Below are positions 1-7,816 of a stretch of 11,289 nucleotides of DNA, piece by piece (position 1 is the first letter of the stretch; each line of letters opens with the position of its first letter). Source of the stretch: Stramenopiles sp. TOSAG23-2 (Eukaryota; Sar); the NCBI GenBank assembly GCA_900128395.1, contig LT649947.1:1-11289 (forward strand), read 5' to 3'. The translations under genes and the position numbers were made by a program. The notes beneath the pieces are model-generated. The model was not told the origin of the DNA and searched no databases. It worked only from the letters and a program-made list of their open reading frames with translations.

Positions 1-10
1 GTCTACCAAC

Positions 11-3000
11 ATGTGGGGTTCCTTATTTGACGATGACGACAATAATGCTAATAGCCAAGGCAGCACAACTGCTTCAACAAGAGATACGACTACAAACAAT
101 TCTAATAGTTTGTGGGGTAATTTAGATTTAAGCGACGATGGGGATAACACTGAAAGTGTATTTGGTAACATAACGAGTACTGATACAAAACCAGCCTTAT
201 CAATTTTTGATAGTTATGGTAAATCTGATAACGCCGAGTCTCTCTTTCCCTCGTTGTTTGATAGTAACGGTACAACAAGTACTAAGAATAATACTAATAA
301 TGTAGATTCGATATTTGGTGGACCTTCATCTAGAAGCAATAATAATAATAATAACAATAACGACTCACTTTTTCCATCATTGTTTGATACCGGTGACAAT
401 AATAAAAATACTACTACGAAGAATGCTTCATCTTCACTGTTTGGTAATAATGATACCGCCGGGTCCTCCTCCATATTTGGTAACGATATAAATAATAGCA
501 ACAATAATACGTCAATGTCTCTTTTTGGTGAACCAGAAACCAATACAAATAAATATAACAATTCTAAAAAACCGTATTCATCTATATTTGGAACATTTGA
601 TGATGATGATGATAATAATAATAATAACAATAGTAATAATAACAACACGTTGTTCCCACCTTCATCTCCTCTTTTTGGAGAAGTTACAAAGAAAAAAGCT
701 GGAAACATTGATTTGTTCGATAGAGATTATAATAATAACAGCGATATCAACGGCACGTCAAATATTTTCGGTGAACAGCAAGAACAAGACGATTATGTAC
801 ATGAACATCATCATGGTGCAACTCATATGCAACGATTATGGCGTGGGCATAGTGGACGAAAAGAACATTTTTCATTATTGTTAGAAAAACACGAGGAAGA
901 GGAAAAAATACGATTAGAACGCGAGCAGCAACGGTTAGAAGATGGATATGCATTATTAGACCACCATAAATCGAAGCAAGAAGATCATCATAATGAAATA
1001 CTGAATCGAAATAAAAATTTTACAGAAAAAAATTTAAATGATCCTCATTCCAATGTTGAATATCTTGACGTTCAAGAATCAGATCATTATTCAGATGAAT
1101 TTGGGGAATTGTTGGCAAAAAAATTCAAACGTTGCCTTGTATTAAAAGCAAAGGAAGATCAAAATTCGCTTAATCTCAGAAAAGCATTTAAACAAATTGA
1201 TAGCAATCATGATGGCATAATATCAAGAAAAGAATTCCATGAAGCAATTGATTTATTGGATTTAGATTTTAGAGAACCAGAAATACGAGTGTTAATAGCA
1301 TATTTAGATAGAAACAACGATGGTGACATAGATTTAGCGGAATTCAAGGTATTTCGAAACGTTCATGAAGAAGATATAAACGAAGAGCAAGAAAATCAAC
1401 TTCGTCATCAAGTAGTAGATGTACCAGTAGATATACCAAATAGTCCAGAAACACGAAATGCAGCATTGAAGATACAGAAAACCATAAGAGGCCATTCCGG
1501 AAGAAAAGAGTTTAATCAGGCATATGCAAGTAAGATTGAAAAAGATGCATTGCATGAGCAGAAAAAAGTACGACAATTAGCCGGTGATGTTGATACGGAT
1601 GGTGAAAGTATGTATGATAGTGATAGGAATCACCAATATGATGAGATGATGTATGGCGATGAGGATGAAACTAAAACAAGTCCAATGAAAGATCATCAAA
1701 TTGCAAATACGACTATGAATATAGATGCATTAAAATCAAGGCTTGATATTGCAGAAAAACGAAAATTACAATTAGAAACGGAATCATTATCAAATAAAAA
1801 ATTAGCAAATGATTTAAAATTAAAAGTTGAAACACTAGAAAAAAAATTATTAGCCACTTCTTCAACATTGACATCACCATCGAATAAAAACACGAAAATA
1901 AATGATGAGTTAAAATTGCAGTTTGATATTTTAAATGAGAAACATACTAAATTAGGCATTAAAGAAAAACAACAATTAGTGGAAATTTCTAATTTAAAGC
2001 AACAACTTGCAACGATGACAGATAATAAAGATTCAACAAATAAATACGAAGCTGAAGCAAAAAAGCATCAAACAGAAATAAATCAAATGCATGATGAAAT
2101 AGATAATTTAACAAAAGAAATGGAGACAAAAACAAATGATTTTAACGTCAAACTCGATGAAAAAACAAATGAATTAAACAAGGAACATAATAATATAATA
2201 GCTGCAATGAAACATGAGCATCAAATTGTCAATACAAAATATACTACACAAATTAATGACCATGCTATTAAAGAAGAAAAATTAAATTTACAGATTGAAG
2301 ATTTAAATTTGCAATTAAAAGTTGAAAAAAACAAATATGAAGTTTTGCATAAGCAAAAAAATGAAACGGAAGAAACATGGAAATTAAATGAAGAAAAACG
2401 AATAAATGAAATAAAAAAGAAAACGGAAGTGGAAACATTAAAAACAATGAAAGAGATTGTTCAAAAAGAAGCAGATAGTAGAAATAATTTAACAAAGAAA
2501 CAGGATGAATTAATTGCAACAAAGAAAGAATTAGACTTATTAGTTCAATTGAAAGATTTAGATGTTGAGAAACGGAAAGAAGTAGAAACTAAAAATGAAA
2601 AGTTAGAAAAAGAAAATGGGATTATGAAACATGAATTAGTGCAACTTCAAGCAAAATTAGCAACATTCTTAAAAAAGCAAGGCCAAATAGAACAAAAGAC
2701 AAAGGATGATATTGCATTTCAAGCATTGCATCATCGCGTAGAACAAGAAAAAGTAAAATTGATGTTACTCCAACATCGAAATAAAAAAATAGCAGATCAT
2801 ACTATGGATGATGATTTACGACCTTTATCGTATATAAGCAGCAAGAAATCCAATGATACACGACAAGGCGAGGAAACGAGAAGAAACAATGTTCCAGTTG
2901 GGGGAGAAAAGCAATCGGTCTCCGCATTACCACCGAAAGAAGTTTATCGTCCTTTAAAATCATTATCCATTGCTGAAGTTGGTGTTTTATTACGACATTA

Positions 3001-3649
3001 TGATTTAACATTATTCATAGATAAATTTAGAAAACACAATATAGATGGCCGTGAATTATCGGAATTTCAATTTGAAGAGGATTTGATGCCATTCCATGTC
3101 GGTAGACGAACGCAACATATGAAATTATTACATTTGATATCTGAGTTAATCACAATAGGCGTAAATGATAAATTGTTCATAGAATTAAAACGACATAATG
3201 CTAGAATTAAACGTTTAACCAATCGTATGCGAACACCAGCAGGTCCAATTTCACAAATGTCGATAAAAGCACGTTTTCAGGCGACTAGAGTTGGTGGTAG
3301 TACAAGTAGCAGGCGGCTATCTTTATCTCCAAAAGGGACGAACAAAGGAAAAGGTATCAATAAAAGGAAAGGTATGCATCATCCAAAAGGCAATAAAATT
3401 ATACGTAGTGGTGGACGTAATTTTCATTTAAACATCAATGATGATGAAGAATATGCAAGTAATGATTATGATGATGATAATGATGATCTAGACCGCATGG
3501 ACGGTTTAGAAAATAATAGTGGATTTATATTTACAAATGGTATAATGATCGAGCCAAGAAATGGAAGTAAAAAAACTTATCGTAATGGTGGTATAAATAA
3601 TCATTTTCATCGATCTCGTGGTGATCGTAATCCAATAGAATTTGTTTAA
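11..3649 (+). CDS. EF-hand / IQ / coiled-coil / SAM scaffold-like protein with N-terminal SLFG-SLFD motif array
   Basis: I do not recognise an orthologue. Domains in order: residues 1-255 are Asn/Ser/Asp-rich and disordered-looking, with a recurring short motif (SLFG, SIFG, SLFD, SLFP, SLWG; eight contain Phe-Gly). An IQ motif lies at about 272-286 (MQRLWRGHSGR). A pair of canonical EF-hand loops follows at 397-408 (DSNHDGIISRKE) and 433-444 (DRNNDGDIDLAE), both with all calcium ligands. A second IQ motif begins at 488 (IQKTIRGHSGR). A long coiled coil spans about 569-923 and a SAM domain about 985-1050. The tail is basic, then acidic. By family knowledge, EF-hands bind calcium, IQ motifs bind calmodulin-type proteins and SAM domains self-associate, so a calcium-responsive cytoskeletal or membrane scaffold is a reasonable inference. 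ATG at 11 is preceded by CCAAC, like other starts here, but no in-frame stop precedes it, so the protein could begin before the window. It faces the eL6 gene tail to tail. Confidence 0.85.
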   Translation: MWGSLFDDDDNNANSQGSTTASTRDTTTNNSNSLWGNLDLSDDGDNTESVFGNITSTDTKPALSIFDSYGKSDNAESLFPSLFDSNGTTSTKNNTNNVDSIFGGPSSRSNNNNNNNNDSLFPSLFDTGDNNKNTTTKNASSSLFGNNDTAGSSSIFGNDINNSNNNTSMSLFGEPETNTNKYNNSKKPYSSIFGTFDDDDDNNNNNNSNNNNTLFPPSSPLFGEVTKKKAGNIDLFDRDYNNNSDINGTSNIFGEQQEQDDYVHEHHHGATHMQRLWRGHSGRKEHFSLLLEKHEEEEKIRLEREQQRLEDGYALLDHHKSKQEDHHNEILNRNKNFTEKNLNDPHSNVEYLDVQESDHYSDEFGELLAKKFKRCLVLKAKEDQNSLNLRKAFKQIDSNHDGIISRKEFHEAIDLLDLDFREPEIRVLIAYLDRNNDGDIDLAEFKVFRNVHEEDINEEQENQLRHQVVDVPVDIPNSPETRNAALKIQKTIRGHSGRKEFNQAYASKIEKDALHEQKKVRQLAGDVDTDGESMYDSDRNHQYDEMMYGDEDETKTSPMKDHQIANTTMNIDALKSRLDIAEKRKLQLETESLSNKKLANDLKLKVETLEKKLLATSSTLTSPSNKNTKINDELKLQFDILNEKHTKLGIKEKQQLVEISNLKQQLATMTDNKDSTNKYEAEAKKHQTEINQMHDEIDNLTKEMETKTNDFNVKLDEKTNELNKEHNNIIAAMKHEHQIVNTKYTTQINDHAIKEEKLNLQIEDLNLQLKVEKNKYEVLHKQKNETEETWKLNEEKRINEIKKKTEVETLKTMKEIVQKEADSRNNLTKKQDELIATKKELDLLVQLKDLDVEKRKEVETKNEKLEKENGIMKHELVQLQAKLATFLKKQGQIEQKTKDDIAFQALHHRVEQEKVKLMLLQHRNKKIADHTMDDDLRPLSYISSKKSNDTRQGEETRRNNVPVGGEKQSVSALPPKEVYRPLKSLSIAEVGVLLRHYDLTLFIDKFRKHNIDGRELSEFQFEEDLMPFHVGRRTQHMKLLHLISELITIGVNDKLFIELKRHNARIKRLTNRMRTPAGPISQMSIKARFQATRVGGSTSSRRLSLSPKGTNKGKGINKRKGMHHPKGNKIIRSGGRNFHLNINDDEEYASNDYDDDNDDLDRMDGLENNSGFIFTNGIMIEPRNGSKKTYRNGGINNHFHRSRGDRNPIEFV

Positions 3650-3960
3650 AAAAATAAAAAAAAAAGGAAGATCTGCTAGCGTGTAATAGAGGAGTGTGTT
3701 ATAAAAAGTGTGTGAAATATGTGATGTGATGTAAAAAAATTTTCTGGGGTTGTGTGTGGTACGTTTTATGGTAAAGATGTGTGTTGTTTTGGTAAATATA
3801 TATTAAGAATATGTTTTGTCACCACGCTATCTAATGGTATGTGTATGGTATAATATAATTTTTTATATGATACTGTACATATTTGTTAGATTATATTTTT
3901 ATATCTTTAATACTTTATTATATTTTTATTATATATTTTATATCCTAACACTACATTGCT
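3650..3960. other. Convergent 3' intergenic spacer
   Basis: This 311-base AT-rich stretch lies between the stop codons of the coiled-coil gene (+) and the eL6 gene (-), so it should hold both 3' UTRs and polyadenylation signals. An A-rich run follows the first stop directly, then a TG-rich part (about 3680-3790), then T/A-rich sequence toward eL6. I see no RNA gene or further coding region. No single polyadenylation signal can be assigned with confidence because AATAAA-like strings are common at this composition. Confidence 0.6.
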
Positions 3961-4620
3961 TTAAAATACCATTTCATGTGGTGCATCTGCTTTAGAAAGG
4001 GAGAAGCGTGCATGTAAATAATCTTTCAAACCGTCAACTTTTGCTACAGCACCGTCAACAACTGCATCAACTTTTTGTTGTAAAGCTTTTCTGTCATCAC
4101 CTATGGTAACTGCTGGGACTTTGCCAGCGTCCAAGAATTCTTGTTCTGCACTATCAACTGCTTGTGCACTACGTTTGAAGTATGAATCTTCAAGGCTGCT
4201 AACTGCGGATACAGCACCGTCGATACCTGCAACTTTGGTACTGGTTGCGATAACATATGCTTGGTTCACACGTCTTACTGGTACACCATTAGCTTTAAAT
4301 GGACCGGTAACAAGTAATAAACCAGATGGCATTTGTCTTAAGAAAACAACACGTTTTCCACGATGACGTCCAGCTAATAAGATTAATACAGTTCCAGTTG
4401 TGATGGATGAACGCAATTTTGCTGATTTTGGGTTGTGGTTGCGTTTCTTTGGTTGTGTAGTATCATCAGATGCATAATATTTACCAACTTTTGCATCAGC
4501 TTGTGCTGCTTTTGCTTTTGGTGCAGTTTTGCTAAATCTTAATTTACCTTTTTTGTAACGACGGTGACTACTTGCACTTTTAGCTACTGCATTTACTCCA
4601 CGGGCTAATACTTTTGGCAT
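3961..4620 (-). CDS. RPL6: Large-subunit (60S) ribosomal protein eL6
   Basis: Structural protein of the cytosolic 60S ribosomal subunit. The conserved KOW-type core lies at residues 69-128: LRSSITTGTVLILLAGRHRG, then KRVVFLRQMPSGLLLVTGPF and VNQAYVIATSTKV, which is the family signature. The C-terminus has the usual YLHARFSL segment and ends in PHEMVF, matching the PHxLxF-like end typical of eL6. The N-terminal RGVNAVAKSASSHRRYKKG also fits. The 219-residue length suits eL6 proteins without the long animal N-terminal extension. Compared with the neighbours it has few Asn runs and more GC-rich codons, as expected of a highly expressed gene. The start at 4620 gives the expected N-terminus. Its leader, read on the minus strand, contains CAACAACAAC. 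No intron is needed. Confidence 0.97.
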   Translation of the reverse strand: MPKVLARGVNAVAKSASSHRRYKKGKLRFSKTAPKAKAAQADAKVGKYYASDDTTQPKKRNHNPKSAKLRSSITTGTVLILLAGRHRGKRVVFLRQMPSGLLLVTGPFKANGVPVRRVNQAYVIATSTKVAGIDGAVSAVSSLEDSYFKRSAQAVDSAEQEFLDAGKVPAVTIGDDRKALQQKVDAVVDGAVAKVDGLKDYLHARFSLSKADAPHEMVF

Positions 4621-4886
4621 GATTGTTGTTTTATTGATTTATAATATATAAAAAATAGTGTTGTTGTTGTGTATACTGATATTATTTTTTATTTGTTGAT
4701 ATATGTAAAAATGTTGTCTATCTTGTACATACGTCTTTCTATTATTTTTACTTATTATAAATATATATTATTTTATGATATAAAAATGTCATTTGGATAG
4801 TATTCTAAAAAGTATATATATTGTGTTTGATAGGGGAATTGGAGCAGAGGATTTGGTGAAGGATTGGTGGAGGAGAGCCATTAAAA

Positions 4887-4907
4887 ATTAGCAGGTTCAT
4901 ACCACTC
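4887..4907 (+). repeat. Direct repeat copy 1 (21 bases)
   Basis: The sequence begins ATTAGCAGGTTCATACCACTC apart from its last base. It recurs at 4962-4982 with one mismatch (C to G at the sixteenth base), so copy starts are 75 bases apart. The flanks of the copies differ, so the similarity is confined to this core. Its role is unknown; a paired protein-binding site or the remnant of a small repeat are both possible. Confidence 0.7.
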
Positions 4908-4961
4908 TTACAAAAACAAACAAATTGATGCTTGTATCCCCTGCTGTGTGAATGCTATTAT

Positions 4962-4982
4962 ATTAGCAGGTTCATAGCACTC
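4962..4982 (+). repeat. Direct repeat copy 2 (21 bases)
   Basis: This is the second copy of the 21-base repeat and matches copy 1 at 20 of 21 positions (core ATTAGCAGGTTCAT, then AGCACTC). It lies just before the inverted repeat at 5011-5051. A looser relative (17 of 20) occurs at 8325-8344 inside the coding fragment. Confidence 0.7.
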
Positions 4983-5010
4983 GCATTAGAACGAAATCCA
5001 AAAAGCCAAC

Positions 5011-5051
5011 ATACTGTGTCTATGGTAAAGCTACACTGTACTACACAGTAT
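5011..5051. repeat. Inverted repeat, 9-base perfect arms
   Basis: ATACTGTGT (5011-5019) and ACACAGTAT (5043-5051) are exact reverse complements separated by 23 bases. The arms contain G and C, so this is less likely to arise by chance than the AT hairpins nearby. It lies 28 bases after the second direct repeat, in the divergent spacer. It could be a regulator site, the end of a small non-autonomous element, or chance. Confidence 0.5.
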
Positions 5052-5390
5052 TGACGTATTTACTAAAATAAAGACTTGGTTATCATCCTTAATATATAAT
5101 AATTATATATAAAACTGTATATAATGGTAGAATTATTTTGACGTGGGTGAATTCTGCTGCATCGAAAATACGGGTTTTACATATTACACTTATACTATTT
5201 ATTTTCCATAATTTCCTTAAATTGATTTATAAAATTCTTTAAAAAATTATTGATGAAAAAAATCAAAAAAGTCAAAACAAAAACAGTTATATAGTAAAGC
5301 TATAAAAGCAAATGAAGAAGTGCATAATGCAAAAGAAAAAAAAAAAGCAATAATATTCAACAGATTGTTTATATCATAATAATAACAACC

Positions 5391-5987
5391 ATGTGGAGTT
5401 CGTTTAAAACAGCAAATGCGGATGGGCATTATTTACATAATTCATGGAATAAATATAATGAATCTACACCTGTGATTCATTTAATTAATAATGGGATAAA
5501 AACAATTGCAAATATACCAACATATATTAAAGAAATGGAATGGCCAACAATACCAAACGAATTCAATGCAAAAGCAATGGAAGAATTTTTAACCAATCCT
5601 ATCGCAATAGTCAGTCTTGTATTAATTGTATGGGGTATATTTGTATTCGTTGCTATAAAATGTAGTGGAAATAAGAAAGAGATTACTACTAGTAATAATA
5701 ATAATATAGAATATAATAGTAATGTCAAGGGTGATGAAGATGATAGTAATAATAATAATAATAATAGTTTTTCAACACCAAGTAATAAACGTGAAAAAGA
5801 TGAATTTGTACGTATTTTTCAAAGCCGTATAAATGCATTGAAAGAATCAGAACGACAAGTTGATGAACGTATTGAACATTTAGAAGAATTATTAAATGAA
5901 AATAATGGATATCAAATGTGGTCCAATGTTTTACCAGTTGCATTAAGTGTTATTGCATTAATTGTTTCATTAAGACGAGGTAGATAG
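5391..5987 (+). CDS. Small protein with two hydrophobic segments and a coiled coil, probably membrane-anchored
   Basis: Not recognised as a known family. The 198-residue protein has a hydrophilic N-terminal part and a strong hydrophobic segment at about 70-91 (PIAIVSLVLIVWGIFVFVAI). A low-complexity Asn/Asp/Ser linker follows at about 95-132, then a charged helix with heptad-like spacing at 135-171 (FVRIFQSRINALKESERQ, then ERIEHLEELLNE). A second hydrophobic segment at 177-193 (WSNVLPVALSVIALIVSL) ends in the basic tail RRGR. The last segment is placed like a tail anchor. There is no clear cleavable signal peptide, as the N-terminus is polar. I infer a protein of the endomembrane or an organelle outer membrane, with the coiled coil between two anchors available for partners. 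ATG at 5391 follows AACAACC, the leader style seen at other genes here. It converges with the TRAPPC5 gene. Confidence 0.8.
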   Translation: MWSSFKTANADGHYLHNSWNKYNESTPVIHLINNGIKTIANIPTYIKEMEWPTIPNEFNAKAMEEFLTNPIAIVSLVLIVWGIFVFVAIKCSGNKKEITTSNNNNIEYNSNVKGDEDDSNNNNNNSFSTPSNKREKDEFVRIFQSRINALKESERQVDERIEHLEELLNENNGYQMWSNVLPVALSVIALIVSLRRGR

Positions 5988-6255
5988 AGTATGATATAGA
6001 ATTTTTTAAAAAAAGTAAAAAAAGAAAAAATAGATAATATATTATCGAGGAGTAGCAAGGAGAGGAGAGAAACTTATTTTTTTACACGTTCGTTCGGTAC
6101 GAACTTCTCGTAAATATTTAGATAAAAAAGATGAAAGTCGTGTGTTATTAAAAATTAATCTTTATGACCCTCTTAGCACCTTACACGCACACAAAATGTT
6201 TTTCCTCTCGTTTTTCGACGCTATATAGCTACATGGACTCAAATAATTAATTATT
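5988..6255. other. Convergent 3' spacer with a GTTCG-GTA-CGAAC dyad
   Basis: This 268-base spacer lies between the stop codons of the two-segment membrane protein gene (+) and TRAPPC5 (-). It contains an A-rich run, a purine-rich patch (about 6044-6070) and a small perfect dyad at 6092-6104 with 5-base arms around GTA. The last ten bases of the dyad, CGGTACGAAC, recur exactly at 9338-9347 after the stop codon of the DsbA-like gene. I see no coding region or RNA gene. Confidence 0.55.
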
Positions 6256-6858
6256 TTACGAATTTTTTATCGAAATGAATTTATCTAATTCCATTGCTTT
6301 TTGATCAAAATTTATAACAAAAACTGTACGACAACGTTTACTACCATCTTCAATTTCAACTGGTACTGCTCTGACTTCAGCGCCAAATCCAGCACTATCT
6401 AATATACCTTTAATAATACCAGCCATAAACGAAGCGCAATCCAATGATCCCATTTCACTTGGTACGGAAATATATTTATTCACAATTGGATCGTTATCAT
6501 GTATCATATATTCACTATCACGTTCAACACTTTTTTGTAAATTATCTGCTACTTTACCAAACATAGATTTCCAACAAATATCTTTAATAAATGATAACAT
6601 GCCTACTATACCTCTCGTAGATTCTTGCGATTGCCACCATGGGGATAACCCTGGCCTTTGCCTATATGCTATAAATTCTAACATGCGGTGACCAACTTGT
6701 TCACCAGCTTCTTGTAATTTATCTTGTAAATCTCCGATCCGACTAACACGTCCATGGTAATAATGTACTAATTCACGAAAAACATATGAAAATGCAGATA
6801 GATTGACTTGCGGTCTTTGTTTTTGCAATTGTTGTTTTAGGTTGGTAAAGGATGCCAT
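6256..6858 (-). CDS. TRAPPC5: TRAPP complex subunit TRAPPC5 / Trs31
   Basis: Core subunit of the TRAPP tethering and Rab-exchange complexes at the ER-Golgi and Golgi. In known complexes Trs31 is one of the Bet3/Trs31-type small subunits that build the rod activating Ypt1/Rab1. The 200 residues fit the family's usual length (about 190). Visible family features are NLSAFSYVFRELVHYYHGRV (19-38), a helix DLQDKLQEAGEQVGHRMLE (43-61), MLSFIKDICWKSMFGKVADN (87-106), the EYMIHDNDPIVNKYISVP region (116-133), LDCASFMAGIIKGILDSAGF (139-158) and the C-terminal strand TVFVINFD. The start at 6858 follows a CAATCAAC leader on the minus strand. The order fits a Bet3-fold protein of the Trs31 branch rather than the shorter TRAPPC3 or TRAPPC6 branches. 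No intron and no Asn run are present. Confidence 0.93.
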   Translation of the reverse strand: MASFTNLKQQLQKQRPQVNLSAFSYVFRELVHYYHGRVSRIGDLQDKLQEAGEQVGHRMLEFIAYRQRPGLSPWWQSQESTRGIVGMLSFIKDICWKSMFGKVADNLQKSVERDSEYMIHDNDPIVNKYISVPSEMGSLDCASFMAGIIKGILDSAGFGAEVRAVPVEIEDGSKRCRTVFVINFDQKAMELDKFISIKNS

Positions 6859-7159
6859 GTTGATTGGGTGGGTGGAATAATATATAGATTTATATGTAGA
6901 ATGTGTGGTGTGTATGTATGAGTATATGTGTGTGTTTGTTGTTTGTTGACTTTAAAATTCTGTTTTTTGTATTAGTGTATATATTTTTACCCTAATTGTA
7001 ACATGAAAAATGGAAAAAGGGTGCTCATCATAGAGGCCGTTTTTAAATACATAGAAGGTGCATAGCATTAGAGTAGATCTGCAAAGAATTCAAAGTGAAA
7101 AAATCAGCCTTCAATAAAAAAGTAAAATCAGGGACTGCACAACCTGCCTGCCCCAATAT
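6859..7159. promoter_or_regulatory. TRAPPC5 upstream region and left edge of the chimeric island
   Basis: On the minus strand this is the TRAPPC5 leader and promoter: 6885-6950 is TG-rich on the plus strand, so the transcript would be CA-rich with CAACAAACAACAAACACAC just upstream. Beyond about 7010 the composition becomes less AT-biased, which marks the left edge of the island holding the coding fragments. CATCATAGA at 7026-7034 recurs at 8428-8436 beyond the island. No coding region is seen here. Confidence 0.5.
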
Positions 7160-7816
7160 TCATATTGATATCTGCTGCATTGGCAATAACCATTTAAATA
7201 ATGTTGCTTCACTTTCAACATATACTTTGAAAACCCAGCTACAAGCATTGATCCCGAACACCACTCTATAAAAATGCATGTTCTGAAAATGAAATATTTC
7301 AGCATGATAACGATTATTGTAAGCCTCAAGATCATTGCCACAGAAAAGAAATGCTTGGTAATGTAACACCTCACAAATAATTTTTTCTACCTCCATTATT
7401 TCTTCATCACTTAAACTTAAAATATTAAGCAGTTCTTTACTAAGACTCACAAACTCCTGCTTTTTTTCGAAACACAATTCTTTCATCTTTTCCATTGCAT
7501 CAATTACCCCCTTTGCTTCAATTTCATTTTTACACTCTTCCTTACACTTTGTAAATAGCACCTCTGCTGCATCAACTTCTCTTATGGTCTTACATGCCAT
7601 AGCTTTATTTGCACCATAGCCTTCATGAAGCTTAACCAACACTCCAGCAATATTTTCCAACCAGCTACAACAGTTACATTTGATAGCATCCTCTTGAAAT
7701 TTCCATACTTTGTCCAATCCAACCTCATTTGTTGTTCCACTGCACAATTCAATTGCAATACCTTTGTCTCCAACAAATGTCAAAAAATGTACTGCTCCAG
7801 TGTTGGTGGGTGGAAA
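7160..7816 (-). pseudogene. Coding fragment of unknown family, Cys-rich, no start codon (5' truncated or broken)
   Basis: The reading frame is open from 7816 to a TGA at 7160-7162 on the minus strand, about 218 codons, but has no ATG near its 5' end; the first in-frame Met is deep in the frame (KAMACKTIRE). The protein looks real: mixed helix-like sequence, charged heptads (VLFTKCKEECKNEIEAKG; MKELCFEKKQEFVSLSKELL), aromatic-rich C-terminal part (FHFQNMHFYRVVFG; SEATLFKWLLP), and about twelve cysteines including KCNCCSW. It has no Asn runs and uses AAG, TTG and GTG more than its neighbours. I do not recognise the family. Its 5' end overlaps the opposite-strand fragment at 7698-8366, so no normal promoter or first exon can fit. 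It may be part of a dispersed repeat gene or a rearranged copy. A short upstream exon on the minus strand cannot be excluded. Confidence 0.5.

Larger units (their letters stand above)
4621..5390. promoter_or_regulatory. Divergent intergenic region between eL6 (-) and the two-segment membrane protein gene (+)
   Basis: This 770-base spacer must carry both promoters. The eL6 side has a CAA-rich leader on the minus strand (4621-4630 and 4658-4673). Long A/T-rich blocks lie at about 4680-4820 and 5085-5125. A less AT-biased patch, about 4840-5060, holds two near-identical 21-base direct repeats and a 9-base inverted repeat (see those entries). The side next to 5391 is purine-rich (about 5245-5350) and ends in CATAATAATAACAACC before the ATG. 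I find no coding region and no tRNA. Promoter elements cannot be assigned without transcript start data. Confidence 0.55.

Noticed and set aside
214-708. Minus-strand open frame of 164 codons rich in leucine runs
   Set aside because: It is antisense to the AAT/AAC repeats of the 11-3649 gene; its leucine and serine runs are the reverse complement of that low-complexity DNA, and no independent coding signal is seen.
1334-3011. Several minus-strand frames of 70-90 codons opposite the coiled-coil gene
   Set aside because: They are shadows of lysine/glutamate-rich coding DNA, which reads as Phe/Leu-rich peptide on the other strand.
4103-4366. Plus-strand open frame inside the eL6 gene
   Set aside because: It lies antisense within a clearly conserved ribosomal protein gene and is explained by its less AT-rich codons.
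4891-4901. GGTTCATACCA, resembling the B box (T-arm) of a tRNA gene
   Set aside because: The invariant A after TTCR is replaced, the flanking bases do not form a T-stem, and no acceptor stem or A box lies at the right distance.
5093-5112. AT-only hairpin (ATATATAAT / ATTATATAT)
   Set aside because: It is made of A and T alone in a spacer of extreme AT content, so chance explains it.
7111-7374. Second minus-strand frame overlapping the Cys-rich fragment
   Set aside because: It is a shifted-frame shadow of 7160-7816, with hydrophobic and aromatic bias typical of out-of-frame reading.
7710-7712. TTG as a start codon for the plus-strand fragment
   Set aside because: Nuclear eukaryotic genes rarely start at TTG, and 7698-7800 looks like antisense of the opposite fragment, so the frame is treated as 5' incomplete.
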